Assembly (NCBI RefSeq): GCF_042684585.1
Contig: NZ_JBHULS010000001.1
Coordinates: 682,001 to 746,000, forward strand
DNA length: 64,000 bases
Source: Algorimicrobium sediminis
GTDB lineage: Bacteria > Bacteroidota > Bacteroidia > Flavobacteriales > Flavobacteriaceae
Reading direction: 5' to 3'
The position numbers and the translations under genes are program-made. Below the pieces are notes generated by a model, which saw only the letters and a list, made by a program, of their open reading frames with translations, had not been told where the DNA came from and did not search any database. Shown here piece by piece: positions 50,652 through 59,320 of the stretch; position 1 is the first letter of the stretch, and every line of letters begins with the position of its first letter.

Positions 50652-51602
50652 CTATTTTTTTATTAAACCCAACTCTACAAGTCGCTCATTTAAAAACGCA
50701 CCTGCTGTAATAGGTTCAAATTGTTTTGGGTTGTCTGCATCTACACAACTTTCCAGTACATCCAGTTTCATATCGCTAACCGGATGCATAAAAAATGGAA
50801 TAGAGTATCTGGAGGTTCCCCAGAGTTCTCTTGGCGGATTTATAACGCGGTGTATGGTAGATTTTAATTTATTATTGGTATGTCTGGAAAGCATATCGCC
50901 AACATTAATCATTAATTCATCTGGCTCGGCAATAGCATCTAGCCATTCGCCTTCATGATTTTGAACCTGTAAACCTCTCCCTTGGGCACCCATTAATAAT
51001 GTAATTAAATTAATATCGCCATGTGCAGCTGCTCGAACCGCATTTTTTGGTTCTTCTAAAATAGGGGGGTAATGAATAGGACGTAAAATACTGTTGCCGT
51101 TCTGTATGTAATTGTCAAAATAGGTTTCTTCTAAATTTAAATGCAGCGCCAGCGCACGGAGCACATATTTGGCAGTTTTTTCTAGCATTTTATAGGCTTC
51201 TTTACCAACTTTATTAAATTCGGGTAATTCTTCAACAATAACATTCTGTGGATACTCGGCTTCTAATTTTGGATTGTTTTCCACATATTGCCCAAAGTGC
51301 CAAAACTCTTTTAAGTCGCCTTCTTTTTTTCCTTTTGCACTTTCTTTTCCAAACGAAATATAACCACGTTGGCCACCAATACCTTCAATTTCATATTTGC
51401 GTTTTGTTTCTAGAGGTAGTGCAAAGAAATTTTTCACCTCTGCATATAATTTATCTACCAACAAATCATCCAGAAAATGACCTTTTAAGGCTACAAATCC
51501 AATGTCTTCGTAAGCTTTGCCTATGGCATCCACAAATTGTTGTTTACGTTCTGGATTGCCGGATGTAAAATCGTTTAAATTAACGCTTGGTATGGTTTTC
51601 AT
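50652..51602 (-). CDS. Isopenicillin N synthase-like 2-oxoglutarate/Fe(II) oxygenase
   Basis: A 316 aa non-heme iron oxygenase. Iron ligands His194, Asp196 and His251 are in AAHGDINLITLL and STIHRVINP, and the 2-oxoglutarate carboxylate is held by RxS at Arg265 (RYSIPFF). The N-terminal DIOX_N part has DIGFVALKGHFLDD. Family precedents include IPNS, ethylene-forming enzymes and gibberellin oxidases; the bacterial substrate is not known. A minus-strand -7 element (51640-51633) lies upstream, with a leader of about 24 bases. Operon with yciH. Confidence 0.9.
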   Translation of the reverse strand: MKTIPSVNLNDFTSGNPERKQQFVDAIGKAYEDIGFVALKGHFLDDLLVDKLYAEVKNFFALPLETKRKYEIEGIGGQRGYISFGKESAKGKKEGDLKEFWHFGQYVENNPKLEAEYPQNVIVEELPEFNKVGKEAYKMLEKTAKYVLRALALHLNLEETYFDNYIQNGNSILRPIHYPPILEEPKNAVRAAAHGDINLITLLMGAQGRGLQVQNHEGEWLDAIAEPDELMINVGDMLSRHTNNKLKSTIHRVINPPRELWGTSRYSIPFFMHPVSDMKLDVLESCVDADNPKQFEPITAGAFLNERLVELGLIKK

Positions 51603-51632
51603 GATGGTTATTTTTTATACGTACATAGACTA

Positions 51633-51640
51633 CAAATGTA
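51633..51640 (-). promoter_or_regulatory. -7 element of the oxygenase-yciH operon
   Basis: TACATTTG on the minus strand at 51640-51633. No -33 box at standard distance. Confidence 0.45.
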
Positions 51641-51686
51641 CAAAAACATTACAAAGTTTGAATGACTATTTATTGAAGGATTGTTA

Positions 51687-51715
51687 TTTGGAATTATCAA
51701 TTTATAGTATATTTG
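51687..51715 (+). promoter_or_regulatory. Promoter of the fused E1 gene
   Basis: TTTG (51687-51690), 17 bases, TATATTTG (51708-51715): full consensus. Leader about 7 bases to ATG 51729. Confidence 0.65.
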
Positions 51716-51728
51716 ACAAACATTAATT

Positions 51729-53735
51729 ATGAGCCATACAGCAACATCAATGAGCACTATAAAATACAATAAATCGGGTTTGGATACCAACACCTTACTT
51801 CATCTTTACGAACGCATGCTAAAGCCACGTTTAATTGAAGAAAAAATGCTAATCCTGTTACGACAGGGCAAAGTTTCCAAATGGTTTGCCGGAATAGGGC
51901 AGGAAGCCATTTCGGTAGGGGTAACAATGGCCCTAAAGCCCGAAGAATACATTTTACCCATGCACCGAAATTTAGGTGTATTTACCACTCGAGACATTCC
52001 ACTGCACCGTCTATTTAGTCAATGGCAAGGAAAAGCTAACGGGTTTACAAAAGGACGCGATAGGTCGTTTCATTTTGGAACGCAAGACTACAATATTGTG
52101 GGCATGATTTCTCATTTAGGCCCACAATTAGGGGTTGCCGATGGTATTGCTTTAGCTAGTAAGCTTAAAAACTTAAACCAAGTAACAGCCGTTTTTACCG
52201 GCGAGGGAGGCACAAGTGAAGGCGATTTTCATGAGGCTTTAAACGTTGCCTCGGTTTGGCAGTTACCGGTTTTATTTTGCATTGAAAACAATGGCTATGG
52301 GCTATCTACCCCAACTAGCGAACAGTACAATTGCGAACATTTAGCAGAACGTGGTATTGGTTATGGTATGGAATCGCATATTATAGATGGTAACAATATT
52401 ATTGAAGTGTATACCAGAATGCGCGATTTAGCCGCCGATGTTCGCAAAAATCCACGTCCTGTTTTAATTGAGTTTAAAACTTTTAGAATGCGCGGACACG
52501 AAGAAGCGAGCGGTACCAAATATGTGCCGCAAGATTTAATGGATGCCTGGGCTAAAAAGGATCCGTTAGAAAACTTTCAAGCATTTTTAAGGGACGAAAA
52601 CATCCTAACCGAAACAGCCGAAGTGGCCATGAAAGAGGCCATTGTGCACGAAATTAATGCCCATCTGCAAATGGCTTTCGATGAAAGTCCTATTCAACCA
52701 AGTGAAACGGAAGAATTAGCAGACGTTTACAAAGCTTTTACCTATAACGAGCACAAACCCGGTGAAAAGACCCAAGAGTTACGTTTTATTGATGCGATTT
52801 CCGAAGGTTTAAAACAATCTATGGAGCGCCACGACGATTTGGTTATTATGGGACAAGATGTTGCAGAATACGGTGGCGTTTTTAAAATAACCGATGGTTT
52901 TGTAGAACTTTTTGGTAAAGAACGTGTTAGAAACACACCAATTTGCGAATCGGCTATAGTGGAGGCTGCTATGGGGCTTTCTATAGCTGGTATGAAAGCG
53001 GTTATGGAAATGCAATTTGCAGATTTTGCTACGTCTGGCTTTAATCCGATAGTTAACTATTTAGCGAAATCTCATTACCGATGGAATCAAGAGGCTAACG
53101 TGGTAATTAGAATGCCTTGTGGTGCCGGTGTTGCTGCCGGACCGTTTCATTCGCAAACTAATGAGGCCTGGTTTACCAAAACACCAGGTTTAAAAGTGGT
53201 ATACCCTGCTTTTCCTTACGATGCAAAAGGCTTGTTAGCTACCGCTATAAACGATCCTAACCCTGTGTTGTATTTTGAACATAAAGCGCTTTACCGTAGC
53301 ATCCGTCAGGATGTTCCTACAGATTACTTTACAATTCCGTTTGGTAAAGCAGCGCGTTTACGCGAAGGAACAGATGTTACCATTATAGCTTATGGTGCCG
53401 CTGTACATTGGGCTTTGGAAACCTTAGACAAGAACCCAGATATTAAAGCCGATTTAATAGACCTGCGTAGTTTACAACCACTAGATACCGAGGCCATTTT
53501 TGATTCGGTTAGAAAAACAGGACGTGCCATAATTGTACAAGAAGATTCCTTGTTTGGTGGTATTGCATCAGATATTTCTGCGCTTATAATGGAAACCTGT
53601 TTTGAATATCTAGACGCACCAGTAACACGCGTGGCCAGTATGGAAACACCTATTCCGTTTATAAACCAACTGGAAGCGCAATATTTAGGAAAAGGCAAGT
53701 TTGAAGATGCGCTGAAAACATTGTTGGCCTACTAA
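51729..53735 (+). CDS. 2-oxo acid dehydrogenase E1 component, alpha and beta subunits fused
   Basis: A 668 aa thiamine-diphosphate enzyme. Residues about 25-335 are the E1 alpha subunit (SKWFAGIGQEAISVGV, FTGEGGTSEGDFHEALNVASVWQLPVLF with the ThDP pocket, MRGHEEASG); residues about 350-668 are the beta subunit (LRFIDAISEGLKQSM, DVAEYGGVFKITDGF, FADFATSGFNPIVNYLAK, DLRSLQPLDTEAI). Fused E1 proteins of this kind are found in Bacteroidetes and usually annotated as 2-oxoisovalerate dehydrogenase. The branched-chain enzyme decarboxylates 2-oxo acids of Val, Leu and Ile, giving the iso and anteiso acyl-CoA primers for branched fatty acids. E2 and E3 genes are not in the window. Family membership is firm; branched-chain specificity is inference. 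Confidence 0.92.
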   Translation: MSHTATSMSTIKYNKSGLDTNTLLHLYERMLKPRLIEEKMLILLRQGKVSKWFAGIGQEAISVGVTMALKPEEYILPMHRNLGVFTTRDIPLHRLFSQWQGKANGFTKGRDRSFHFGTQDYNIVGMISHLGPQLGVADGIALASKLKNLNQVTAVFTGEGGTSEGDFHEALNVASVWQLPVLFCIENNGYGLSTPTSEQYNCEHLAERGIGYGMESHIIDGNNIIEVYTRMRDLAADVRKNPRPVLIEFKTFRMRGHEEASGTKYVPQDLMDAWAKKDPLENFQAFLRDENILTETAEVAMKEAIVHEINAHLQMAFDESPIQPSETEELADVYKAFTYNEHKPGEKTQELRFIDAISEGLKQSMERHDDLVIMGQDVAEYGGVFKITDGFVELFGKERVRNTPICESAIVEAAMGLSIAGMKAVMEMQFADFATSGFNPIVNYLAKSHYRWNQEANVVIRMPCGAGVAAGPFHSQTNEAWFTKTPGLKVVYPAFPYDAKGLLATAINDPNPVLYFEHKALYRSIRQDVPTDYFTIPFGKAARLREGTDVTIIAYGAAVHWALETLDKNPDIKADLIDLRSLQPLDTEAIFDSVRKTGRAIIVQEDSLFGGIASDISALIMETCFEYLDAPVTRVASMETPIPFINQLEAQYLGKGKFEDALKTLLAY

Positions 53736-53759
53736 TTAAAGCAACAAACTAGATAAATA

Positions 53760-53801
53760 AAAACAGCATTTTCAAGACTTTTTGAAAATGCTGTTTTTTT
53801 G
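53760..53801 (+). terminator. Terminator between E1 and M19 dipeptidase genes
   Basis: Fourteen-base perfect stem AACAGCATTTTCAA (53762-53775) with 53782-53795, six-base loop, T-run to 53800; serves both convergent genes. Confidence 0.87.
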
Positions 53802-53817
53802 TTGTTAAAAATAGGTT

Positions 53818-55167
53818 TTAGCTATTGGCGGCATCTTGTATATTTTTGGCTACCTTTTCAACAGCATCTAAAACGCGCAAAAGGTTACCGCTCCACAGTT
53901 TACCTATATCTTCAGCCGTGTAACCGCGTTTAACCAATTCTAGCGTCACATTAAATGTTTCTGAAGCGTCGCGCCAACCGTCTATGCCACCACCACCATC
54001 AAAATCGCTACTAATACCAACATGATTAATACCTATTTTGTTCACCATATAGTCAATATGGTCTACTAAATCCGATACATTAACCGCAGGGGGAAAATCT
54101 TGTTTTTTGGTAGCTTTTTCTTCGGCCAAACGTATTACATCGTTATAATAATTGTAAAACTGTTTTCTTTCGTCTTTGCTTAATGCCATTACCGCCTCCC
54201 GCGATGTATGCCACTGCACGCCCAAAGAGTCGGCAACTTCTTGTTGTAAAGCTTTCATGGCTTCTTTGCGTTTATTAGTTTTTTCGGTATGCAAATAAGC
54301 ATCAAAAGCAACCGTTTGTACCACACCATTGTTGGTTTTTATCCATTGTAATTGCTCATCATCTAAATTGCGACTGTGGTTACATAAAGCTCTTGCCGAA
54401 GAATGCGAGGCTATAATGGGTGCTTTGGTAAGCGCTATAATTTGGCGCATCGCCTCTTTGGAAGGGTGCGAAACATCAATCATCATACCCAATCGGTTCA
54501 TTTCAATAATAACGTCTTTGCCAAATGCACTTAAACCATTGTGCAACCAAAGGCTGTCCTTCTCTCCTGTATGGCTGTCGGATAACTGACTATGGCCATT
54601 ATGGGCAAGCGACATGTAGCGACCTCCTAAATTATAAAACTTACCCACATTACTTATATTTAGGCCTACAGGGTAGCCATTTTCAATACCAATCATAGCC
54701 ACTTTTTTACCAGAGGCATGTATGCGCCTAACATCGTTGGAATTTACGGCAAGTTCTATGGCGTTAGGCGCAATGTCTGTAACTAGCCGGTGAATGGCGT
54801 TAAATTTGCCCATAGCCGTTTCGTAGGCTTTGGTATATCCGGCTTCGTTTAAAGAATCTTGCCCGGTATAAACACTAAACCATGCCACATCCAAACCGCC
54901 AGTTTTCATTTTTGGCAGCGTAACTTGCGATTTTAAATTTTGCGTATAATTAATAGAATCCGTGAAGTTTTTAACGCTAAAATCGATGTGCGTATCCATA
55001 ATTATCACACTGTCATGAATTTTTTGTGCGAGCGCAATTAGGTCTTTATTTGGTGGAATAACAGAAGCCACTGCGGGATCGGTATTTTTTGTAGGTATTG
55101 GTTCAGATTTATTTTTACAACTTATTGTAAGTAGGAGGCAAATAATAAATAGGGTTTTATTAGCCAT
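53818..55167 (-). CDS. M19 family membrane dipeptidase, lipoprotein
   Basis: A 449 aa zinc dipeptidase. The start is a lipoprotein signal with lipobox LTISC (Cys17). Metal ligands are readable: DTHIDF (His, Asp) near 58-62, Glu in MIGIENGYP, His in SHPS and ASHSSAR, and ISSDFDGGGG. This family (renal dipeptidase-like) hydrolyses dipeptides, often D-amino-acid-containing. It should face the periplasm or surface. Convergent with the E1 gene. Confidence 0.93.
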   Translation of the reverse strand: MANKTLFIICLLLTISCKNKSEPIPTKNTDPAVASVIPPNKDLIALAQKIHDSVIIMDTHIDFSVKNFTDSINYTQNLKSQVTLPKMKTGGLDVAWFSVYTGQDSLNEAGYTKAYETAMGKFNAIHRLVTDIAPNAIELAVNSNDVRRIHASGKKVAMIGIENGYPVGLNISNVGKFYNLGGRYMSLAHNGHSQLSDSHTGEKDSLWLHNGLSAFGKDVIIEMNRLGMMIDVSHPSKEAMRQIIALTKAPIIASHSSARALCNHSRNLDDEQLQWIKTNNGVVQTVAFDAYLHTEKTNKRKEAMKALQQEVADSLGVQWHTSREAVMALSKDERKQFYNYYNDVIRLAEEKATKKQDFPPAVNVSDLVDHIDYMVNKIGINHVGISSDFDGGGGIDGWRDASETFNVTLELVKRGYTAEDIGKLWSGNLLRVLDAVEKVAKNIQDAANS

Positions 55168-55509
55168 ATTTTCAGGATTTAAGTATGCGTCTTGAAAGTT
55201 ACAAAAAAGTGAGAAATTTAACAGTTACTTACTAACATACTTCCTAAATATGCGGCAATTTGCACACTTTTATCGGTAAAGGGGGTTTAAAAAATATATA
55301 AGGCCTAATCCGTATCGTCCGAAACGGTTTTTTTGAATGTGAAAAAGGGTTTATTACCGCATATAATTACACCCTATGACGCTTTAATAATTTTCATAAA
55401 AAACGCCTAAGTGTTCAAAATTATATCTGAATTCTGCTATATTTATACCAAATTAATTTTGGGTACGATTTTTGGAATAGGCTTATAAAAAAACACCCTA
55501 ACAGTTTTT
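55168..55509. other. Intergenic region between M19 gene and secreted protein gene
   Basis: About 340 bases with no convincing coding frame. I see a weak hairpin candidate (CCGT, 55310-55313, with ACGG about ten bases on) followed by a T-run near 55330, and a plus-strand -7 element TAATTTTG at 55454-55461 that may serve the gene at 55510. The remainder is AT-rich and unstructured by eye. Confidence 0.45.
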
Positions 55510-56199
55510 ATGACCATGATACGGTATACTTTATTTACTGCATTTGTTTTTTTGTGCTTTGCAGAAAGTGCGGCACAAATAGACAGTAATTCCGGTTTAT
55601 CAACTTCAATTCCTGCTGTAAAAAGCGAATCTGATGCCAGTGGTTTAGAATTTAAACCGAATGAAAATAGTGGTTTACTGCAACCTAATGCCAATACCTT
55701 TAACGGGCTTTCAGTGCCTAAAACCACCCCATTGCCATCTACCAATAGGCCATTTTCTATGTTTGGAGAAGAATTTGGCAATCCAGGCGAGCGTTACGAA
55801 AAACAGGTTAATAAACATTTGAAATATGCTGAAAACGACCCTAGAAATACGCAAAGTGGTAGTACCACAACACAATATTTAGGCGATTTTATTACCAAAG
55901 CGGAACGGGTAAATATTCGGTACAGAGACCACATGTATCCTGATGGCGACAAAGTTCGTGTATTTGTAAACGACCAAGTTGTGCAACCAAATGTTTTGCT
56001 ACATTCGTCGTTTTCTGGATTTTATTTGCCGTTGGAAAAGGGATTTAATAAAATAGATTTTCAAGCCTTGAATCAAGGCGAATCCGGACCTAACACGGCC
56101 GAACTTCAAATTTTAGATGAGTCTGGAAATATTATTGCGGCCAGTCAATGGAATTTAGCCACAGGCGTAAAAGCCACCCTTATTGTGGTAAAAGATTAG
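55510..56199 (+). CDS. Secreted protein of unknown function, 229 aa
   Basis: Signal peptide (about 1-22, ending ESAAQ). A Ser/Asn/Pro-rich low-complexity part follows (about 25-75), then PFSMFGEEFGNPGERYEKQVNKHL and a beta-rich C-terminal domain (about 110-229) with GDFITKAERVNIRYRDHMYPDGDKV, which looks like a small immunoglobulin-like or carbohydrate-binding beta-sandwich. I think it is a family conserved in Flavobacteriaceae but cannot name it. Start taken at ATG 55510; a second Met is at codon 3. The stop is three bases from the convergent pseudouridine synthase stop. Confidence 0.78.
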   Translation: MTMIRYTLFTAFVFLCFAESAAQIDSNSGLSTSIPAVKSESDASGLEFKPNENSGLLQPNANTFNGLSVPKTTPLPSTNRPFSMFGEEFGNPGERYEKQVNKHLKYAENDPRNTQSGSTTTQYLGDFITKAERVNIRYRDHMYPDGDKVRVFVNDQVVQPNVLLHSSFSGFYLPLEKGFNKIDFQALNQGESGPNTAELQILDESGNIIAASQWNLATGVKATLIVVKD

Positions 56200-56201
56200 C
56201 T

Positions 56202-56783
56202 TTATTGAATAGTCTGTAAAGGTGCCACGGCGCCCATTTGTAAATTACCTAATGTAATAGTTCCTATTCTTACACGCACCAAGCGAAGCGTTGGAAATCC
56301 AACAGCGGCAGTCATTTTTCTAATTTGTCTAAATTTACCTTCTGTAAGCGTTATGGACAGCCAGGAAGTAGGGCCATGCCTTGAGTCTCTTATCTTTTTA
56401 CCGCGCCGCGGAAAATCTGGTGCCTGTAATAAAACAGCCGCTTTGCATGATTTTGTCAGATATTTTTTTCCGTTTATAGTAATGTTTACGCCGTTTTGTA
56501 AGGTTTCTAGTGCTTGGTTTGTAATAAGGCCGTCTACTTGTACGTAATATTCTTTTTCAATACCTGTGCTGGTAATATAGGTGCTGGTGGCACCAGAGGT
56601 TGTTAATAACAATAAACCTTCCGATGTTTCATCTAAACGCCCAATAGCCATTGTGCCACTGGGAAAATCGTATAATTCGCCCAGCAAACGTTTATGGCGT
56701 TTTTGTTTACCGTTTATAACAAACTGACTAATAAATCCGTATGGTTTAAAAAGTTTATAGTGTTTGTCGGCTTTTTTGGTCAT
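56202..56783 (-). CDS. RsuA/RluE family pseudouridine synthase
   Basis: A 193 aa RNA pseudouridine synthase. The catalytic Asp51 lies in the motif IGRLDETSEGLLLLT; EKEYYVQVDG and EGKFRQIRKMTAAVGFPTLRLVRVRIG complete the fold. The N-terminal S4 domain present in RsuA is absent, which together with length points to RluE (23S rRNA U2457). Cytosolic. No promoter of its own is visible; the helicase promoter lies divergently upstream. Confidence 0.88.
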   Translation of the reverse strand: MTKKADKHYKLFKPYGFISQFVINGKQKRHKRLLGELYDFPSGTMAIGRLDETSEGLLLLTTSGATSTYITSTGIEKEYYVQVDGLITNQALETLQNGVNITINGKKYLTKSCKAAVLLQAPDFPRRGKKIRDSRHGPTSWLSITLTEGKFRQIRKMTAAVGFPTLRLVRVRIGTITLGNLQMGAVAPLQTIQ

Positions 56784-56874
56784 AATTGGTATGGAGCTTC
56801 GTAAAAGTGACGGTAAAATTAGCCTTTAATTTCTTTGAGAAAGAAAACAGTAAACAATTATTTTAAAAAAATTC

Positions 56875-56904
56875 TTGATAAACCTTGAAAAGAACGTATT
56901 TTTG
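56875..56904 (+). promoter_or_regulatory. Promoter of the helicase gene, decides its start
   Basis: TTG (56875-56877), 19 bases, TATTTTTG (56897-56904). The transcript would start near 56911, so an in-frame ATG at 56885 lies upstream of it and cannot be used; the ATG at 56921 is the start. Confidence 0.65.
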
Positions 56905-56920
56905 CACATTGAAAAAATCT

Positions 56921-58477
56921 ATGAGCACGCGTATTTCACTATCAGAATTAGAAGACAGAAAAGAGGGTAAAAACCTGTATAGCTATCAAAAAGGCGCCAT
57001 AAATAAAATTTTTAAAAGTTTTGAAGAGGCTCCGGATGATTACCATTTGCTGTACCAATTGCCTACGGGTGGTGGTAAAACAGTAATTTTTTCCGAAATT
57101 GTAAGACAGTATTTAAAACACCACAAAAAGAAGGTGCTTGTCATGACGCACCGCATCGAGTTGTGCCGTCAAACATCCGGTATGCTAACCGAGTTTGGTG
57201 TTGAAAATAAAGTGGTAAACAGTAAAGCCAACCTGGACGACCAGGCGCAATATAGCTGTTTTGTGGCCATGGTTGAAACCCTTAACAACCGTTTAAACGA
57301 AGATAAATTAGATATTTCGGATATTGGGTTGGTTATTATAGACGAGGCTCACTACAACTCGTTTACCAAGCTATTTAAGTTTTTTGAAAAATCCTTTATT
57401 TTGGGTGTTACGGCAACCCCGTTAAGTTCAAACATAAAATTACCGATGAAGGATAATTATGATGAACTTATTGTAGGTGAAAGTATTGAATCGTTAATCT
57501 CTAATGAGTTTTTGGCAAAAGCCGAGGTGTATTCCTATAATGTAGGTTTAACATCGTTGGTGGTAGGAGCAAACGGCGATTATACCGTAAAGTCTTCCGA
57601 AGATTTATACACTAATAACGACATGCTTACAAAGCTATTGCAAGCGTATGAAGAGCGTTGTAAGGGTAAAAAAACACTTATTTTTAATAATGGTATAAAC
57701 ACCTCGCTACATGTGTACGATACGTTTAGAATGGCAGGTTACCCCGTTGCACATTTAGATAATACCAACACCAAAAAAGAGCGAAAAAAAATATTAAAGT
57801 GGTTTAAAGAAACCCCAGATGCTATTTTAACCTCGGTAAGTATTCTTACCACAGGTTTCGATGAGCCTTCGGTAGAAGCTATTATTTTAAACAGAGCCAC
57901 TAAATCCTTAACCTTGTATTACCAAATGATTGGTAGAGGGTCGCGTATTTATAAGGATAAAAAGAAATTTATTGTTCTGGATTTAGGTAACAACTTACAC
58001 CGTTTTGGGCCTTGGGGAGCCGATTTGGATTGGCATCGCATTTTCAGATCGCCTAACTTCTATTTAGATGGTATACTGGGCGATGAAGAAATTGAAGAAA
58101 ACTTTAGGTATGAAATGCCGCAACATTTGCGCGACCTATTTGCAGCATCCGAAGATGTGTATTTCGATATCAAAAAAACATACATTGCAGCAGTTAGAGC
58201 AGGGGAATCCTCTAAAGTGGTACTAGAACGTTCCATAGAACACCATGCAAAAATTTGTGTGGAAAATTCGGAAGATTTATACGATGCTTTAGATTTGGCC
58301 AAACAATTGGGCGACGATATAGATTACCGCATTCAACGCTATACCAAATGTATTAGTAAAAGTACGTTTAATTTTGTGGAATGGCTTAAAGACGATTATC
58401 GTAAAAAATTACGAGCTTATTTAAGATCTAATTTCGACGAGGTGTTTTTGGAAATTCACGGTAAACCAGCCGAGTAA
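56921..58477 (+). CDS. DEAD/DEAH-box helicase (SF2)
   Basis: A 518 aa superfamily 2 helicase starting MSTRISLSELEDRKEGKN. Motifs in order: Walker A LPTGGGKT, motif Ia MTHRIELCRQT, DEAH in IIDEAH, SAT-type VTATP, the second RecA domain with LTTGFDEP, and motif VI QMIGRGSRI. The remaining C-terminal ~140 residues are a helical extension with no domain I recognise. This is the RecA-like fold shared with Type I/III restriction helicases and UvrB/SecA-like proteins, but no nuclease, methyltransferase or other defence gene is adjacent. Role: RNA or DNA unwinding, not defined. Confidence 0.9.
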   Translation: MSTRISLSELEDRKEGKNLYSYQKGAINKIFKSFEEAPDDYHLLYQLPTGGGKTVIFSEIVRQYLKHHKKKVLVMTHRIELCRQTSGMLTEFGVENKVVNSKANLDDQAQYSCFVAMVETLNNRLNEDKLDISDIGLVIIDEAHYNSFTKLFKFFEKSFILGVTATPLSSNIKLPMKDNYDELIVGESIESLISNEFLAKAEVYSYNVGLTSLVVGANGDYTVKSSEDLYTNNDMLTKLLQAYEERCKGKKTLIFNNGINTSLHVYDTFRMAGYPVAHLDNTNTKKERKKILKWFKETPDAILTSVSILTTGFDEPSVEAIILNRATKSLTLYYQMIGRGSRIYKDKKKFIVLDLGNNLHRFGPWGADLDWHRIFRSPNFYLDGILGDEEIEENFRYEMPQHLRDLFAASEDVYFDIKKTYIAAVRAGESSKVVLERSIEHHAKICVENSEDLYDALDLAKQLGDDIDYRIQRYTKCISKSTFNFVEWLKDDYRKKLRAYLRSNFDEVFLEIHGKPAE

Positions 58478-58489
58478 TAACCAAAAACA

Positions 58490-59314
58490 TTACCACCAAA
58501 CAATAAACACTTTTATAAGAGGCTTGTTAGCTTGCTTAATCCAACAGCAAGCAGCATATTGATTGTTTTTTATGTTTTGTAAACGTCGTTGTATGCCAGT
58601 AAAAGACTCCCAAACTACCTGATGGTGTGGGAATATTAGCCAATCTGCTTTACTCGGAAAATAAAACAAACTGTTTTTGAACTGCAGGACTTCGGCAATC
58701 GAAATATAATAACCAACCACACAAGCTTGGTTAACAGTGGTTAACTTGATATTTATGTTTAGAGGTACAAATAATTGGGCTTTAAAGCATACAGCTTGTT
58801 GGCATTGGGCGGCATTTAGCCCTAAATGTTCCAAATAGGGTTGGGTTTCTGGCCGGTAAAGTAGTGGAAACTGTTTGTTTTTTAACTTGTTTAATTTTTC
58901 AGTTAAAAGGTCTTTTCTATTTGGCCCAATTAAATGGTCTATTTCCGAACTTCCAACCGTTGGGTCGTATACATAAAATTTATAGACAATTTCCAGATGA
59001 ATGGGCACCAAATTATAGGTAAGTATGGCATCCAATTCGCCTATGGTTTCTTTGTTTTGCTGAATTTGAATAGTTTCGGCTAGAATTTTAAGGCCTTTTT
59101 GTTGTTCCAGATTGTTTAAAACAAATTGTTCTACGCGTTTCCCTAATCGTAAATTGGGTGGTAATATTCTTTTAAAAGTAGTTTTGGTTAAATTTTTAGC
59201 AAAATCAAACTGCTGAATATTAAAAACCGATTTGTTGTGCCATAAGTTAGGTGTGTTTACATATCCAAAGTATTGGTCCTGTATGCTGTTTTTTTCGCTG
59301 TGCATTAAAAACAA
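58490..59314 (-). CDS. DUF1853 family protein, PD-(D/E)XK-like
   Basis: A 274 aa protein matching DUF1853 in length and pattern. Its core has GKRVEQFVLNNL, then GELDAIL (Asp95) and HLEIVYKFYVYD (Glu108, Lys112), which resembles the acidic-and-lysine centre of PD-(D/E)XK nucleases, though the Glu-to-Lys spacing differs from the standard ExK. A later IDHLIGPNRKDLLTEKL fits the family. Cytosolic, with no signal or membrane segment. It follows the MscS gene by six bases in a probable operon; the helicase gene is convergent. A nuclease role is a guess. Confidence 0.75.
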   Translation of the reverse strand: MFLMHSEKNSIQDQYFGYVNTPNLWHNKSVFNIQQFDFAKNLTKTTFKRILPPNLRLGKRVEQFVLNNLEQQKGLKILAETIQIQQNKETIGELDAILTYNLVPIHLEIVYKFYVYDPTVGSSEIDHLIGPNRKDLLTEKLNKLKNKQFPLLYRPETQPYLEHLGLNAAQCQQAVCFKAQLFVPLNINIKLTTVNQACVVGYYISIAEVLQFKNSLFYFPSKADWLIFPHHQVVWESFTGIQRRLQNIKNNQYAACCWIKQANKPLIKVFIVWW

Positions 59315-59320
59315 GGCATA

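Noticed and set aside
50545..50958. 137-codon plus-strand open frame across the yciH/oxygenase junction
   Set aside because: Antisense to two well-supported genes; no promoter or protein motif.
55443..55781. 112-codon minus-strand open frame overlapping the secreted protein start
   Set aside because: Covers a real signal peptide gene in antisense; no homology pattern.
56921..59314. Defence-island reading of the helicase plus DUF1853 nuclease-like gene
   Set aside because: The helicase and DUF1853 are convergent, not an operon, and are flanked by housekeeping genes without methyltransferase, toxin or mobile-element partners. I keep the adjacency only as a minor note.
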